Shown here: positions 26,036-36,784 of the stretch, in pieces
Position numbering within the stretch: position 1 is the stretch's first letter
Layout: every line of letters starts with the position of its first letter
Assembly: GCF_003367245.1 (NCBI RefSeq)
Contig: NZ_QRGR01000004.1
Coordinates: 124,001-188,000 of the forward strand
Reading direction: 5' to 3'
Source of the DNA: Pontibacter diazotrophicus
Lineage (GTDB): Bacteria; Bacteroidota; Bacteroidia; Cytophagales; Hymenobacteraceae
DNA: 64,000 bases
The notes under the pieces: model-generated
The model's input: only the letters and a program-made list of their open reading frames with translations
What the model was told of the DNA's origin: nothing
Database searches by the model: none
Translations under genes and position numbers: made by a program

Positions 26036-28528
26036 ATGCAAAAAAAATTACGCTATGCGCCCATAGTGGCCTTGCTGCTGACGGGTTGTACACTAGCCTC
26101 ACCGGCCACAGCCCAGAAAGACAAGAAAAAAAATAAAGCCAGGCAAGAGGCTACTGCGGCTTCACCCACAAATAAAGATGACGGTTCTCCAAAGGCTTAT
26201 GCCGAGGTGATAACAGCCAAAGCGGTCACCGATGATGGCCTCTTCAAAGTACACCGTATCGATGAAAAATATTTTTACGAAATACCGGACACGCTCCTGA
26301 ACCGTGATATGCTAATGGTTAGCCGCATAGCCAAAACGGCGAACAACGTTGGCTACGGCGGTGAAGAGCTGAATACGCAGATGCTGCGCTGGGAGAAGAA
26401 AGGCAACCGTGTGCTGCTCCGGGTAGTATCCACTGAAAACGTAGCCGCTGACACCCTTGAAATTTTCCGGTCCGTGCAGAACTCAAATTTGGCTCCTGTG
26501 GTACAGGCTTTTGATATTAAAGCCTTTGGTGAGGGAACGCAGGTGGTAGAGGTGACAGACTTCTTCTCTAAAGATGTGCCTGCCCTTGGTCTGGATAAAG
26601 ACAGCCGTGAAAAGTATAAAGTAAAGAAACTCGATGACAAGCGCTCATTCATAGAAAGCGTAAAGAGTTTCCCACTGAACATTGAGGCACGTTCTCTGAT
26701 GACGTATGACGCGACGGATGCCCCATCCAATTCTTCAACCGGAACTATATCAGTGGAACTGAACCACTCGATGGTGTTGCTGCCTAAGACTCCGATGGCT
26801 GCCCGTAAATTTGATCAGCGGGTCGGGTTCTTCACTATTTCTCAGACAGACTATGGTACAGATGAGCAGCGGGCCGCTGCCCGCAAGTATATTGTGCGCT
26901 GGAGGCTGGAGCCAAAAGACACGGAAGCCTATGCCCGTGGCGAACTGGTAGAGCCAAAGAAACAGATTGTCTATTACATTGATCCGGCCACTCCTATGAA
27001 ATGGCGCCCTTACCTGAAGCAGGGCGTGCAGGACTGGAACAAAGCGTTTGAGGCGGCAGGGTTCAAAAATGCGATTGTGGCCAAAGACCCGCCTTCTTAT
27101 GAGGAAGACCCGGAGTTCAGCCCGGAAGATGTACGTTATTCCGTTATCCGCTACTTCTCTTCTGAGACGCAGAATGCCTATGGTCCCAACGTGCATGATC
27201 CCCGTTCCGGTGAAATCCTGGAAAGTGATATCGGCTGGTACCATAACGTGATGAACCTTGTCCGCAACTGGTATTTCATTCAAACAGCAGCCGTTAACCC
27301 TGATGCCCGCAGTGTGAAATTCAAGGATGAAGTAATGGGTGAGTTAATCCGATTTGTGGCCGCTCACGAGGTAGGCCACACCTTAGGTTTGCCGCACAAC
27401 ATGGGATCCAGTGCCGCTTACCCTGTAGAGAAGCTGCGTGACGCTGAGTTCACTAAAACCATGGGCACGGCACCTTCTATTATGGATTATGCCCGCTTTA
27501 ACTATGTGGCACAGCCGGAAGACAAAGGAGTAGCCTTGATGCCCGCCATTGGCGTGTACGACAAGTACGCCGTGCAATGGGGCTACTCATACTTTCCTGA
27601 GAAGAACGGTTCGGATAATACTGAAAAACTTGCCTCCTGGATTAAGGCCCACGAAAATGACCCGATGTATCGCTTTGGACGCCAGACAGGCCGCCCAACA
27701 GACCCTTCTTCGCAGACAGAAGATTTGAGCGACGATGCAATGAAGGCCAGCACCTATGGTATTGCCAATTTAAAGCGTATCGTGCCGAACCTGATTTCCT
27801 GGACAGCCGAGGATAATAAAGACTATGCTGACCTGGAGGAAATGTACCTGCAGGTGCTGGGCCAGTGGAACCGTTACATGGGCCATGTAACCAGTAACAT
27901 CGGTGGGGTGTATGAAAATTACAAGACCTACGATCAGAAGGGCGATGTATACAGCACGGTGCCAAAAGAAAAGCAGCAACGTGCTATGAAGTTTCTTAAT
28001 GAGCAGAGCTTCGCTACCCCAACCTGGATGCTGGATGAAAACATTCTGCGCAAAATCGAATCTGCCGGAACAGTGGACCGGGTGCGGAATGCGCAGGTAA
28101 ACGTGCTGAACAATGTGCTGGAACCAGGCCGCATGGCGCGTGTACTGGAAGCTCAGGCGATGCTGGGTGACAAAACCTATACCCTGCCAGAGATGATGGC
28201 TGATTTGCGCACTGGTATCTGGTCAGAGATTGCAACAGGCAAGACGATTGATATGTATCGCCGCAACTTGCAGCGAGGCTATATTGAGCGTATGGAGTAC
28301 CTGATGAAAGAAGAGCCGGCTGCAGTATCAGGCAGAGCACGTTCATTTATGGGTGTTACGCCTATCAAGGTGTCACAATCTGATATACGTCCGATGGTAC
28401 GGGGCGAACTGAACCTGCTGCGTAACCAGATTAAAGGCTCTATCGCTAAGACCAAAGACACCATGACGAAGTACCACCTGCAGGACGCGCTTGTACGTAT
28501 CGATGCTATTCTTGACCCAAAGAGTTAA
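26036..28528 (+). CDS. Secreted zinc-dependent metalloprotease (DUF5117/DUF5118 type), second copy
   Basis: An 830-residue exported protein. The signal peptide has a lipoprotein-like core (LLLTGCTLASPATAQ), so it is either lipid-anchored at Cys18 or cleaved after ATAQ. A lysine-rich linker precedes the DUF5118 and DUF5117 regions. The zinc site is AHEVGHTLGLPHN with His444, Glu445, His448 and His454, followed by the Met-turn candidate PSIMDYARFNY. It is similar in architecture to the 19086-21533 protein and clearly paralogous in its motifs, but the sequences are well diverged. Its substrate is unknown. A terminator follows at 28549-28595. Confidence 0.87.
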   Translation: MQKKLRYAPIVALLLTGCTLASPATAQKDKKKNKARQEATAASPTNKDDGSPKAYAEVITAKAVTDDGLFKVHRIDEKYFYEIPDTLLNRDMLMVSRIAKTANNVGYGGEELNTQMLRWEKKGNRVLLRVVSTENVAADTLEIFRSVQNSNLAPVVQAFDIKAFGEGTQVVEVTDFFSKDVPALGLDKDSREKYKVKKLDDKRSFIESVKSFPLNIEARSLMTYDATDAPSNSSTGTISVELNHSMVLLPKTPMAARKFDQRVGFFTISQTDYGTDEQRAAARKYIVRWRLEPKDTEAYARGELVEPKKQIVYYIDPATPMKWRPYLKQGVQDWNKAFEAAGFKNAIVAKDPPSYEEDPEFSPEDVRYSVIRYFSSETQNAYGPNVHDPRSGEILESDIGWYHNVMNLVRNWYFIQTAAVNPDARSVKFKDEVMGELIRFVAAHEVGHTLGLPHNMGSSAAYPVEKLRDAEFTKTMGTAPSIMDYARFNYVAQPEDKGVALMPAIGVYDKYAVQWGYSYFPEKNGSDNTEKLASWIKAHENDPMYRFGRQTGRPTDPSSQTEDLSDDAMKASTYGIANLKRIVPNLISWTAEDNKDYADLEEMYLQVLGQWNRYMGHVTSNIGGVYENYKTYDQKGDVYSTVPKEKQQRAMKFLNEQSFATPTWMLDENILRKIESAGTVDRVRNAQVNVLNNVLEPGRMARVLEAQAMLGDKTYTLPEMMADLRTGIWSEIATGKTIDMYRRNLQRGYIERMEYLMKEEPAAVSGRARSFMGVTPIKVSQSDIRPMVRGELNLLRNQIKGSIAKTKDTMTKYHLQDALVRIDAILDPKS

Positions 28529-28548
28529 GCACATACTAATACAGAGTC

Positions 28549-28595
28549 ATAAAAAGTATAGCTCTGGCCTGTTTGGTCGGAGCTATTCTTTTTAT
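28549..28595 (+). terminator. Terminator after the second metalloprotease gene
   Basis: The arms ATAAAAAGTATAGCTC (28549-28564) and GAGCTATTCTTTTTAT (28580-28595) pair over 16 positions with one mismatch, and a T-rich tail is part of the right arm. Confidence 0.8.
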
Positions 28596-29146
28596 ATCAG
28601 GTTTGGAACAGACTCTGATGTAACAAATCAATGCTCCATGAGCTTATATTCACCGTTGTTGCGTTTTTATCATCAATGGTATACAGGTCAAAGGAATTAC
28701 AGAAAGGCTTTAAGAAAATCAAAATGATCTTGTATTACTGTGGCACTTGTGCTGATAAAGCAGCTCTTATTGTAAGCGTAAGGAATCTATCAAAGCTAAT
28801 ACCGTCTCCTTTTCTTGTAAGAGTTTTTTCTGGCGTCAGGTGTGGTAAAAAAAATTTAACCATGAACTAGTGAACGATTTAAAATAAGGCTCAATGAAGA
28901 TTGATGCGAATAAATATTATAACATATAAATATGAAGCTTATATGATGACAATAAAATATACAAAAACTATTTTCTTAACTAACGGAAATCAAAGGACAT
29001 AGCAAAACTTCATCTCTAATATATATAAGGTTATAAATTAAAGATGAACCATTTTAATGCCTTTAAAGTGCTTGACTATTAAGAAAGATATCCTAAGGGG
29101 CGGCGACATCTGTTGACTGATCGTCAGGATAATCAAATTATTACAG
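28596..29146. other. Long AT-rich intergenic region upstream of pyrG
   Basis: About 550 bp without a supported gene. Two short plus-strand open frames (to 28727 and 28870) have compositions unlike the neighbouring proteins, and one begins inside the previous gene. No tRNA, riboswitch or repeat was recognised. The stretch 28870-29100 is markedly AT-rich, unlike most gaps in this window. Confidence 0.5.
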
Positions 29147-29154
29147 TACCTTTG
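29147..29154 (+). promoter_or_regulatory. -7 promoter element for pyrG-yidC
   Basis: TACCTTTG matches TAnnTTTG and lies 25 bp before the pyrG ATG, which predicts a leader of about 19 nt. A convincing -33 TTTG is not visible. Confidence 0.6.
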
Positions 29155-29176
29155 CAGTCCATAAGACTTACCCTAA

Positions 29177-30793
<1,617 letters not shown>

Positions 30794-30821
30794 GCACAAA
30801 TAACACTTCAAATTACAGTAA

Positions 30822-32648
30822 ATGGATAGAAATCAAGCAATTGGCTTTGGATTGATTGCCGTGCTGCTGCTGGCTTACTCGTTCTTCTTTTCGAGTCCGG
30901 ATCCGGAACAGCAGGCAGTGGTAGTACAGGACACAGCCAAGGTAGAACAACTGCAGCCAACAGCAGTTGTGGAAGACGACTCACTGGTTCAGGCTCGCAG
31001 AGCGTCGGCTCTGGGTGCTTTTGGCGCTGCCGCAACCGGCGAGGCAAGCACTGTAGCCTTAGAGAACCAGAACATACGGGTAACCTTCAACACAAAAGGC
31101 GGCCTGGTAGAAGAAGTACTGCTGAAAAACTATAAGACGTACCTGGGCGACACGCTGGTGCTCTTCGACAGCGAAAGCAGCAATACAGATCTTGCCTTCG
31201 CCACCACCGATGGAAGAACTGTTCAGCTTTCTGACCTTTACTTTACAGCCTCTGATGCCAGAGCGGTTCAGGGAGAAGGCAATATATCAGGCAAGACAAT
31301 TTCTTTCCGGGCTGACTTAGGCAACGGCCAGTATATTGAGCAGGTGTATACCCTCTATGACGAGAACTTCCTGATGGGCTACAAACTCAATTTTGAGGGG
31401 CTGGCGAACCAGGTAAGCGGCAACACCATGACCTTTACCTGGACTGATCGACTGAAGCAACTGGAGCATGACCTGAAGCAGAACCGGGCCAAGTCTACCA
31501 TCAACTATTATACCTCCGAAGAGGATTTTGATTACCTTTCTATTTCTGAGACAACTGAAGCAGAGACGCTTAATCAGCCGCTGAAATGGGTTGCCAACAA
31601 GCAGAACTTCTTTACGGCTGGTATCATTGCAGGTAACCAATTTGCCGGTGCAAAACTGGAAACATCTGTAGATGAAGCCGACACCACTGTTGTAAAGACG
31701 CTGGCTTCCCAGATTCTGATACCTACAGAGGATGTACTGTCAGGTGAGGGAGAGTTCATGTTCTACTTCGGCCCTAACGACTATAACATTCTGAAGCAAA
31801 TCGGACATGATTTTGACAGAAACCTTGACTTAGGCTGGGGCATCTTCTCTTATGTGAATAAGTGGCTGATTATACCGGCCTTCGACTTCCTGGAGAACTA
31901 TATCACCAACTACGGTATCATTATCATGCTGTTGGTGCTGTACATTAAAACCATCCTCTTCCCGCTCACTTACAAGTCTTATGTGTCGATGGCGAAGATG
32001 AAGGTACTGAAGCCGGAAATTGACGCCATTAAAGAGCGTAACGATGGCGACATGCAGAAGACGCAGATGGACACCATGAAGCTCTACCAGGAGATGGGCG
32101 TGAACCCGATGAGTGGCTGTATCCCGATGGTGCTGCAGATTCCTATCCTGTTCGCGATGTTCAACTTCTTCCCGAACTCAATTGAACTGCGTCAGGAGTC
32201 ATTCCTATGGGCAAATGACCTTTCAACCTACGACGTATTTGCCAGGCTGCCGTTCGAAATTCCGTTCTATGGCAGCCACGTCAGTATGTTTACGCTCCTG
32301 ATGACGGCCTCTACCATTCTGTATACCTGGTCTAACAACCAGGTGAATACCATGCAAGGCCCGATGAAGTTTTACAGCTACCTGATGCCGGTCATCTTTA
32401 TGTTCGTGCTGAACTCTTTCCCTGCCGGTCTTTCATTCTACTACTTTGTTTCTAACATTGTAACTTTTGGTCAGCAAGCTGCCATCCGTAAGTTTGTGGA
32501 TGAGGGTAAAGTGAGAGCAAAACTGGAAGAGAACAAGGAGAAGAACAAGGACAAGAAGAAATCAGGTCCTTCTTTTGCGGAACGTATGCAGGAAGCAATG
32601 CGCCAGTCTGAAGAAAAAAAGCAGCTAAAACGCAAAGCAAAAAAATAA
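30822..32648 (+). CDS. yidC: Membrane protein insertase YidC
   Basis: A 608-residue Oxa1-family insertase of the Gram-negative type. An N-terminal transmembrane helix covers residues 4-23, a large periplasmic beta-sandwich domain spans about 60-350, and the C-terminal bundle of five helices begins around IPAFDFLENYITNYGIIIML. The cytoplasmic hairpin has the usual MKVLKPEIDAIKERNDGDMQK and the hydrophilic-groove helix CIPMVLQIPILFAMFNFFPN. The tail is strongly basic (KRKAKK), as in other ribosome-binding YidC proteins. It lies 28 bp after pyrG, and a 21-bp stem terminator follows. Confidence 0.96.
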   Translation: MDRNQAIGFGLIAVLLLAYSFFFSSPDPEQQAVVVQDTAKVEQLQPTAVVEDDSLVQARRASALGAFGAAATGEASTVALENQNIRVTFNTKGGLVEEVLLKNYKTYLGDTLVLFDSESSNTDLAFATTDGRTVQLSDLYFTASDARAVQGEGNISGKTISFRADLGNGQYIEQVYTLYDENFLMGYKLNFEGLANQVSGNTMTFTWTDRLKQLEHDLKQNRAKSTINYYTSEEDFDYLSISETTEAETLNQPLKWVANKQNFFTAGIIAGNQFAGAKLETSVDEADTTVVKTLASQILIPTEDVLSGEGEFMFYFGPNDYNILKQIGHDFDRNLDLGWGIFSYVNKWLIIPAFDFLENYITNYGIIIMLLVLYIKTILFPLTYKSYVSMAKMKVLKPEIDAIKERNDGDMQKTQMDTMKLYQEMGVNPMSGCIPMVLQIPILFAMFNFFPNSIELRQESFLWANDLSTYDVFARLPFEIPFYGSHVSMFTLLMTASTILYTWSNNQVNTMQGPMKFYSYLMPVIFMFVLNSFPAGLSFYYFVSNIVTFGQQAAIRKFVDEGKVRAKLEENKEKNKDKKKSGPSFAERMQEAMRQSEEKKQLKRKAKK

Positions 32649-32666
32649 TCATCGCCTTATCAAATA

Positions 32667-32712
32667 GTCAACAAAAAAGCCTTGCCGTTATCGGTAAGGC
32701 TTTTTTGTTGAC
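32667..32712 (+). terminator. Terminator of pyrG-yidC
   Basis: The left arm at 32667-32687 and the right arm at 32692-32712 pair over 21 positions with a single G-T wobble and a 4-nt loop TTAT. The core is GCCTTGCCG and a run of six T lies in the right arm. Adenines on the left arm make it potentially bidirectional. Confidence 0.93.
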
Positions 32713-32745
32713 TATACATGTACATGGCACGTATGTAGGAGTACT

Positions 32746-33342
32746 ATGAATAAATCATTACAAAACCTGGCATGTCCTGCCCTGCTGCTCTTTACTCTTA
32801 CCGTTTTCAGTTGCCAGTCGGGTACTGAAGAAGGCACTATTGCCAGTACGCATCCTGAACTGGCCGATCAGTTGGCAAAAGATTCCGTTAGCATGCCTAT
32901 TACAGACAACCAAAACCCTGACCTTTACCAGCGTTATCAGATTACGATGGAAGAGTACGCGCGCAGTGGAGAATTTGATGTAGGTGATATGTATAGGGGC
33001 CGATTGGCTCCTCTGGATGAAAGCAGCCACGCCGATACCCGCACCTATCGTACTGCCCTGCGGGAAGGACTGGAGGAAGGCGTAAATTTTGCAGGCAGGT
33101 ATACGGTGGTAACTGTTGGCTGTGGCACCAACTGCCAGCAACATTATGTGGTAGACAGAGAAACCGGTAAAGTGCTTGACAAACTTCAAAGCAGCATTGG
33201 CGCAAAATTTACCCCCAATAGCCGCTTGTTTATCGTCAACCCGCCAGACTCTACTGTCAGGTATGGTGAATGCCGCGATTGTACACCAGAAGCTTATGTT
33301 TTCGAAAATAAACAATTCCGGAAGCTACCAGCAGCGAAGTGA
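32746..33342 (+). CDS. Hypothetical lipoprotein with two cysteine pairs
   Basis: A 198-residue protein with a lipoprotein signal (hydrophobic residues 11-21, lipobox VFSC ending at Cys23). The C-terminal half carries two close cysteine pairs, C126-GTN-C130 and C176-RD-C179, within VTVGCGTNCQQHYVVD and YGECRDCTPEAYVF. These could form disulfides or hold a metal in the periplasm. The segment EGVNFAGRYTVVTVGCG recurs, as far as I recall, in uncharacterised bacterial proteins; no function is known to me. It is followed after 28 bp by the DUF6438 lipoprotein gene and may be co-transcribed. Confidence 0.65.
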   Translation: MNKSLQNLACPALLLFTLTVFSCQSGTEEGTIASTHPELADQLAKDSVSMPITDNQNPDLYQRYQITMEEYARSGEFDVGDMYRGRLAPLDESSHADTRTYRTALREGLEEGVNFAGRYTVVTVGCGTNCQQHYVVDRETGKVLDKLQSSIGAKFTPNSRLFIVNPPDSTVRYGECRDCTPEAYVFENKQFRKLPAAK

Positions 33343-33370
33343 GCGACAAATAAACACAACCACCCTATAC

Positions 33371-33859
33371 ATGAAACGATACATTTTACTACCACTGATA
33401 ACATGCATATGGCTACTGATGAACGGATGCAACGCAAGGCAGGCACTATCTAATTCAGAAGCAGGGCAATCAAATCAGCCTCTCCTGCTCTTTCAGAAAT
33501 CACCCTGCCTTGGGACATGCCCTGCTTACAATGCCACTATATACCAAGACGGCAGCATCAGCTTTGTAGAATTTAAGAATGCCCTCGCTCAGGACACCAT
33601 ACTGTTTCAGCTGCCAGAGGAGGAGCTCCGGCAGCTGAAACAGGAACTTGAAAAGTTAAAATACAAAGATCTGCAAAACAGCTACCTCTCAAACTGGAGC
33701 GACATATCCACCACCTCTCTTACCTTTTATGAGGACGGCAAGGAGGTGAAGCAGGTGAGGCATGAGGAAGGTGGTCCTCAGCGACTTGTTCAGTTTCAGG
33801 AGTGGCTTCATAAACTCATATGGCAACGGGCAGAAGAGAAAAAAAGGCCTACGTATTAA
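33371..33859 (+). CDS. DUF6438 lipoprotein
   Basis: A 162-residue lipoprotein starting at ATG 33371, with lipobox MNGC ending at Cys20. The frame is open further upstream to 33176, but that would overlap the previous gene by 167 bp and lose the signal peptide. The motif KSPCLGTCPAYNATIYQDGS near residues 45-65 is the hallmark of DUF6438, a domain common in Bacteroidetes with a conserved cysteine pair. Its function is unknown. It ends 28 bp after a helical LPEEELRQLKQELEKLK-type region and a basic tail, with no clear terminator. Confidence 0.75.
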   Translation: MKRYILLPLITCIWLLMNGCNARQALSNSEAGQSNQPLLLFQKSPCLGTCPAYNATIYQDGSISFVEFKNALAQDTILFQLPEEELRQLKQELEKLKYKDLQNSYLSNWSDISTTSLTFYEDGKEVKQVRHEEGGPQRLVQFQEWLHKLIWQRAEEKKRPTY

Positions 33860-34202
33860 TACATACCCTTCCTGTGCATATGCATTAACAGTTTTTTGCA
33901 CTACTTTACTCTTCCTCACGTCCTGATGGCCTTTTGCACTTCATCAACACCCTTGTCTCCCTTGTTATATCATTGTACTAACCGCCAAATAAAGAAGCAC
34001 CCTATGCTGCTGTGCTTATACCTTTTTTTGTACATTATTCTGCTTCAAAAGACATAATTTACCTCTTCCCACTACTGCTGCTATTTGGACTGATTCAGTA
34101 TTTTTCCCAACAATTACTACTTACCACCGTATGAAAATATAAACAGTTTAATAATAGCAAACTCGGCAAAGCTATATTTTTATATGGCCATACTTAAATA
34201 GA
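33860..34202. other. 343-bp intergenic region before the YsnF-domain genes
   Basis: AT-rich sequence without a supported gene or strong hairpin. TATATTTT near 34171-34178, about 25 bp before the next ATG, is a near match to the TAnnTTTG -7 element. Nothing else recognisable was seen. Confidence 0.45.
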
Positions 34203-34757
34203 ATGAAGGAATCATCAGATAAAATACAATCAGAGTTTGAGCAGAAGCTCAGGCAAAGTGAGTCAGCAAAAAACAACCCTAAACCTGTTGTTGATGAGCG
34301 TAAGACTATTGCTAACGAGCCTGCAAGGGCCCCTGAAACCGCAGACAGAAATGCATCTGCCAATCAGCAGTCCAGGGTGATTCCGGTTGTGGAGGAACAG
34401 ATAAGGGTAAACAAGAAAACAGTTGAAACTGGCAGTGTACATGTTTCCAAAGATGTACATGAGGAGGAAGTGACAGTAGATGTCCCTACACTTCATGAGG
34501 AAGTAAATGTAGAGCGTGTTGCAATAGATAGATACGTTGACTCTCCCCCGCCTCCTGTTCGCCACGAAGGAGACGTGACAATTATTTCTGTACTGAAAGA
34601 AGAGATAGTGGTTACGAAACGACTAAAATTGGTAGAGGAAGTTCATGTGACGAAACGCAAGCATGAAACACAAGAAAACCAACATATAACGCTTCGTAAA
34701 GAAGAAGTTAAAGTGAACCGGGTTGATTTAAACAATGAAAACCCGAACAAAGTCTGA
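34203..34757 (+). CDS. YsnF/AvaK (DUF2382) domain protein
   Basis: A 184-residue, highly charged cytoplasmic protein without a signal peptide. Residues 1-60 are polar and probably disordered. From about residue 62 a DUF2382 domain begins with IPVVEEQIRVNKKTVETG, followed by repeated alternating Val/Glu/Lys segments (EEVTVDVPTLHEEVNVERV, VTKRLKLVEEVHVTKR) that suggest beta-hairpin repeats. Related proteins are induced by stress in other bacteria. It is followed after 48 bp by a longer protein with the same domain, pointing to duplication and a shared transcript. Confidence 0.78.
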   Translation: MKESSDKIQSEFEQKLRQSESAKNNPKPVVDERKTIANEPARAPETADRNASANQQSRVIPVVEEQIRVNKKTVETGSVHVSKDVHEEEVTVDVPTLHEEVNVERVAIDRYVDSPPPPVRHEGDVTIISVLKEEIVVTKRLKLVEEVHVTKRKHETQENQHITLRKEEVKVNRVDLNNENPNKV

Positions 34758-34805
34758 AAAACAGACTTTACGACGTATAATACAACCTAAAATAAAACAC
34801 AAACT

Positions 34806-35675
34806 ATGAAAGGACAAACAGTAATAGGAATATTCGATTATGGAGTAGATGCACAAATGGCCGCACAGCAATTAATGTCAAACGGCATACCTGAAAGCAA
34901 AATAGACGTTGCCGTAAGAGGTGCAAGAGATAAGAGTGGTAGCACTGCTAACACAGCTAACAATACCACTACTGCTAACCCAGCTGCCGACAGGCCAAAT
35001 CCTACTGCATCTACCGCAGCTAACCCAAACGCATCAGCTGCAAACAGAACTGATAACGACAGTAACTTCTTTAGCAACCTGTTTACTGATGATAATGACA
35101 GGAGCAAATATTCAGAAGTTGCTCAGCACGGATCTATTGTAACGGTACACGCTGAGTCGAAAGACGAAGCACATCGTGCCGCTGAACTATTGGATAAATT
35201 CGGTGCTATTGATGTAGACGAGCGTGCAGAGAAATATAAATCAATGCCACGTGAGAAGAGAGCCCAATGGATAAACTCTTCTATACCAGTAGTGCAGGAG
35301 GAAATGAAAGTAGGAAAGCGTGAAGTAGAAACTGGTGGCGTGCGCTTAAGAAGCCGCGTTATTGAAAAGCCGGTTGAAGAGCATCTGCGCCTGCGTGAAG
35401 AACACGTACGGGTAGAGCGAAACGCCGTTAACCGCCCTGCAAGCGAACAAGACCTGGCTACATTTAAGCAAGGCGACAAAGAGTTTATTGAGCATGCAGA
35501 GGTACCTATGGTTGAAAAGCAAGCCCGTGTGGTAGAGGAAGTGAATGTAGGAAAACAAACTAATACACGCGAAGAAACTGTACGCGATACAGTTAGAAAG
35601 CAGGACGTAGAAGTAGATAAAATACAAGCTAAAAACGACCCTAAGACAGGTCCAACAGGTCCGGCTAATAAATAA
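34806..35675 (+). CDS. General-stress-type protein with N-terminal GsfM-like domain and C-terminal YsnF/DUF2382 domain
   Basis: A 289-residue cytoplasmic protein in three parts. Residues 1-40 and 105-135 form a ferredoxin-like fold of the general stress protein 17M type (GQTVIGIFDYGVDAQMAAQQL, GSIVTVHAESKDEAHRAAEL). Residues 42-95 are an inserted Thr/Ala/Asn-rich low-complexity linker. From about residue 168 a DUF2382 domain starts with IPVVQEEMKVGKREVETG, nearly the same wording as in the upstream protein. The two probably work in the same stress response, but the molecular role is unknown. A terminator follows at 35709-35740. Confidence 0.8.
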   Translation: MKGQTVIGIFDYGVDAQMAAQQLMSNGIPESKIDVAVRGARDKSGSTANTANNTTTANPAADRPNPTASTAANPNASAANRTDNDSNFFSNLFTDDNDRSKYSEVAQHGSIVTVHAESKDEAHRAAELLDKFGAIDVDERAEKYKSMPREKRAQWINSSIPVVQEEMKVGKREVETGGVRLRSRVIEKPVEEHLRLREEHVRVERNAVNRPASEQDLATFKQGDKEFIEHAEVPMVEKQARVVEEVNVGKQTNTREETVRDTVRKQDVEVDKIQAKNDPKTGPTGPANK

Positions 35676-35708
35676 GTTTTGTAAAAATACGCAAAACAGA
35701 TAATCTGG

Positions 35709-35740
35709 AAAGGGCAGCTGATTTATTTCGGCTGCCCTTT
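35709..35740 (+). terminator. Terminator after the YsnF-domain gene pair
   Basis: The arms AAAGGGCAGC (35709-35718) and GCTGCCCTTT (35731-35740) form a perfect 10-bp stem with a 12-nt loop. The tail is short (CTG follows the Ts), so strength is moderate. Confidence 0.75.
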
Positions 35741-36033
35741 CTGTGTCCTGTAGCTTCATGTTAAACCTGTGCAAGTTTACTCAATCAGCCAGATATATCT
35801 GCCAGCATACTAATTTTTGCTTTGTCAGCGTATAAAAAAACAGCTGCTGCCTTACCAGAAGCCCCTGGAGTTTTAGAAGTCAGCATTTTAACAGTATCAT
35901 CAAAATATACCGAAACACTTCTTTATCCGTTTCTTATTATAGGACCCCGGAACATGCAAGGGAGAACCCGGCATTTGTTTAGAAAATGTACTGCGGGTTC
36001 GGAATTGCATCAGTCTTTGTAGGTAAAAAACTG
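35741..36033. other. Intergenic region upstream of the UPF0173-parAB operon
   Basis: About 290 bp without a supported gene. A plus-strand open frame around 35822-36022 has no protein-like conservation that I can recognise and overlaps the promoter region. No parS-like palindrome was found here. Confidence 0.45.
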
Positions 36034-36041
36034 TATCTTTG
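36034..36041 (+). promoter_or_regulatory. -7 promoter element for the UPF0173-parA-parB operon
   Basis: TATCTTTG matches TAnnTTTG and lies 54 bp before the ATG at 36096. A TTTG at 36016-36019 lies 14 bp upstream, closer than the usual spacing of about 19 bp, so only the -7 part is convincing. Confidence 0.5.
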
Positions 36042-36095
36042 CGCAAATTTAAGCTATCTTGCATAGCTATAAGAAAACATTAAAACAGCTTCATT

Positions 36096-36776
36096 ATGAA
36101 AATAACGTACTACGGACAGTCATGCTTCTTATTTGAAATTGGAGAAAACCGCATCTTGTTTGATCCCTTTATCTCCCCTAATGAACTTGCCTCCCAGATA
36201 GACGTGAATGACATAAAAGCAGATTATATCCTACTCTCGCATGGCCACCAGGATCATGTGCACGACGCAGAGCAAATAGCCAATAATAATAAGGCAACCA
36301 TCGTGGCCATTCATGAAATTGCGACCTGGTACGGCAACAAAGGAGTAGAGAACACGCACCCAATGAACATTGGCGGCAAGGTAACTTTGCCTTTCGGAAC
36401 TGTTAAGATGGTAAGTGCCGTACACTCCAGCTCACTGCCTGACGGTTCTAACGGCGGCGTTGCAGCAGGTTTTGTAGTGGAAACCGAAACACAAACCTTT
36501 TACTTCGCCGGTGATACAGCCTTAACTTACGATATGAAACTCATTCCGGAGCAGTACGATCTGGATTTTGCCCTGATGCCGATCGGCGATAATTTTACCA
36601 TGGATATACATGATGCCATGGTTGCCGCTGATTTTGTGCAAGTTGATACAGTGATCGGTATGCATTACGACACCTTCCCGTACATCAAGATAGATAAAGA
36701 GCAGGTGAAGGAAGTGGCGAAAATGGTAGAAAAGGAACTTATTCTGATGGAGATAGGTCAAACTATAAATCTCTAA
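36096..36776 (+). CDS. UPF0173 metal-dependent hydrolase (metallo-beta-lactamase fold)
   Basis: A 226-residue cytoplasmic protein of the UPF0173 group. The metal-binding signature [14 protein letters not shown] (HxHxDH) is intact, as are the second-shell [10 protein letters not shown] and the C-terminal GMHYDTFP histidine. The fold is well known, but the substrate of this group is not. It starts the run UPF0173-parA-parB-DUF5683-dapB-lepB; only 8 bp separate it from parA. Confidence 0.87.
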   Translation: MKITYYGQSCFLFEIGENRILFDPFISPNELASQIDVNDIKADYILLSHGHQDHVHDAEQIANNNKATIVAIHEIATWYGNKGVENTHPMNIGGKVTLPFGTVKMVSAVHSSSLPDGSNGGVAAGFVVETETQTFYFAGDTALTYDMKLIPEQYDLDFALMPIGDNFTMDIHDAMVAADFVQVDTVIGMHYDTFPYIKIDKEQVKEVAKMVEKELILMEIGQTINL

Positions 36777-36784
36777 TTTATATA

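Noticed and set aside
28491..28870. Two short open frames after the second metalloprotease
   Set aside because: One starts inside the protease gene and crosses its terminator; neither has recognisable motifs.
36016..36041. TTTG followed by TATCTTTG as a full -33/-7 promoter
   Set aside because: The spacing is 14 bp, too short compared with the 19 bp seen at tRNA-Cys; only the -7 element was kept.
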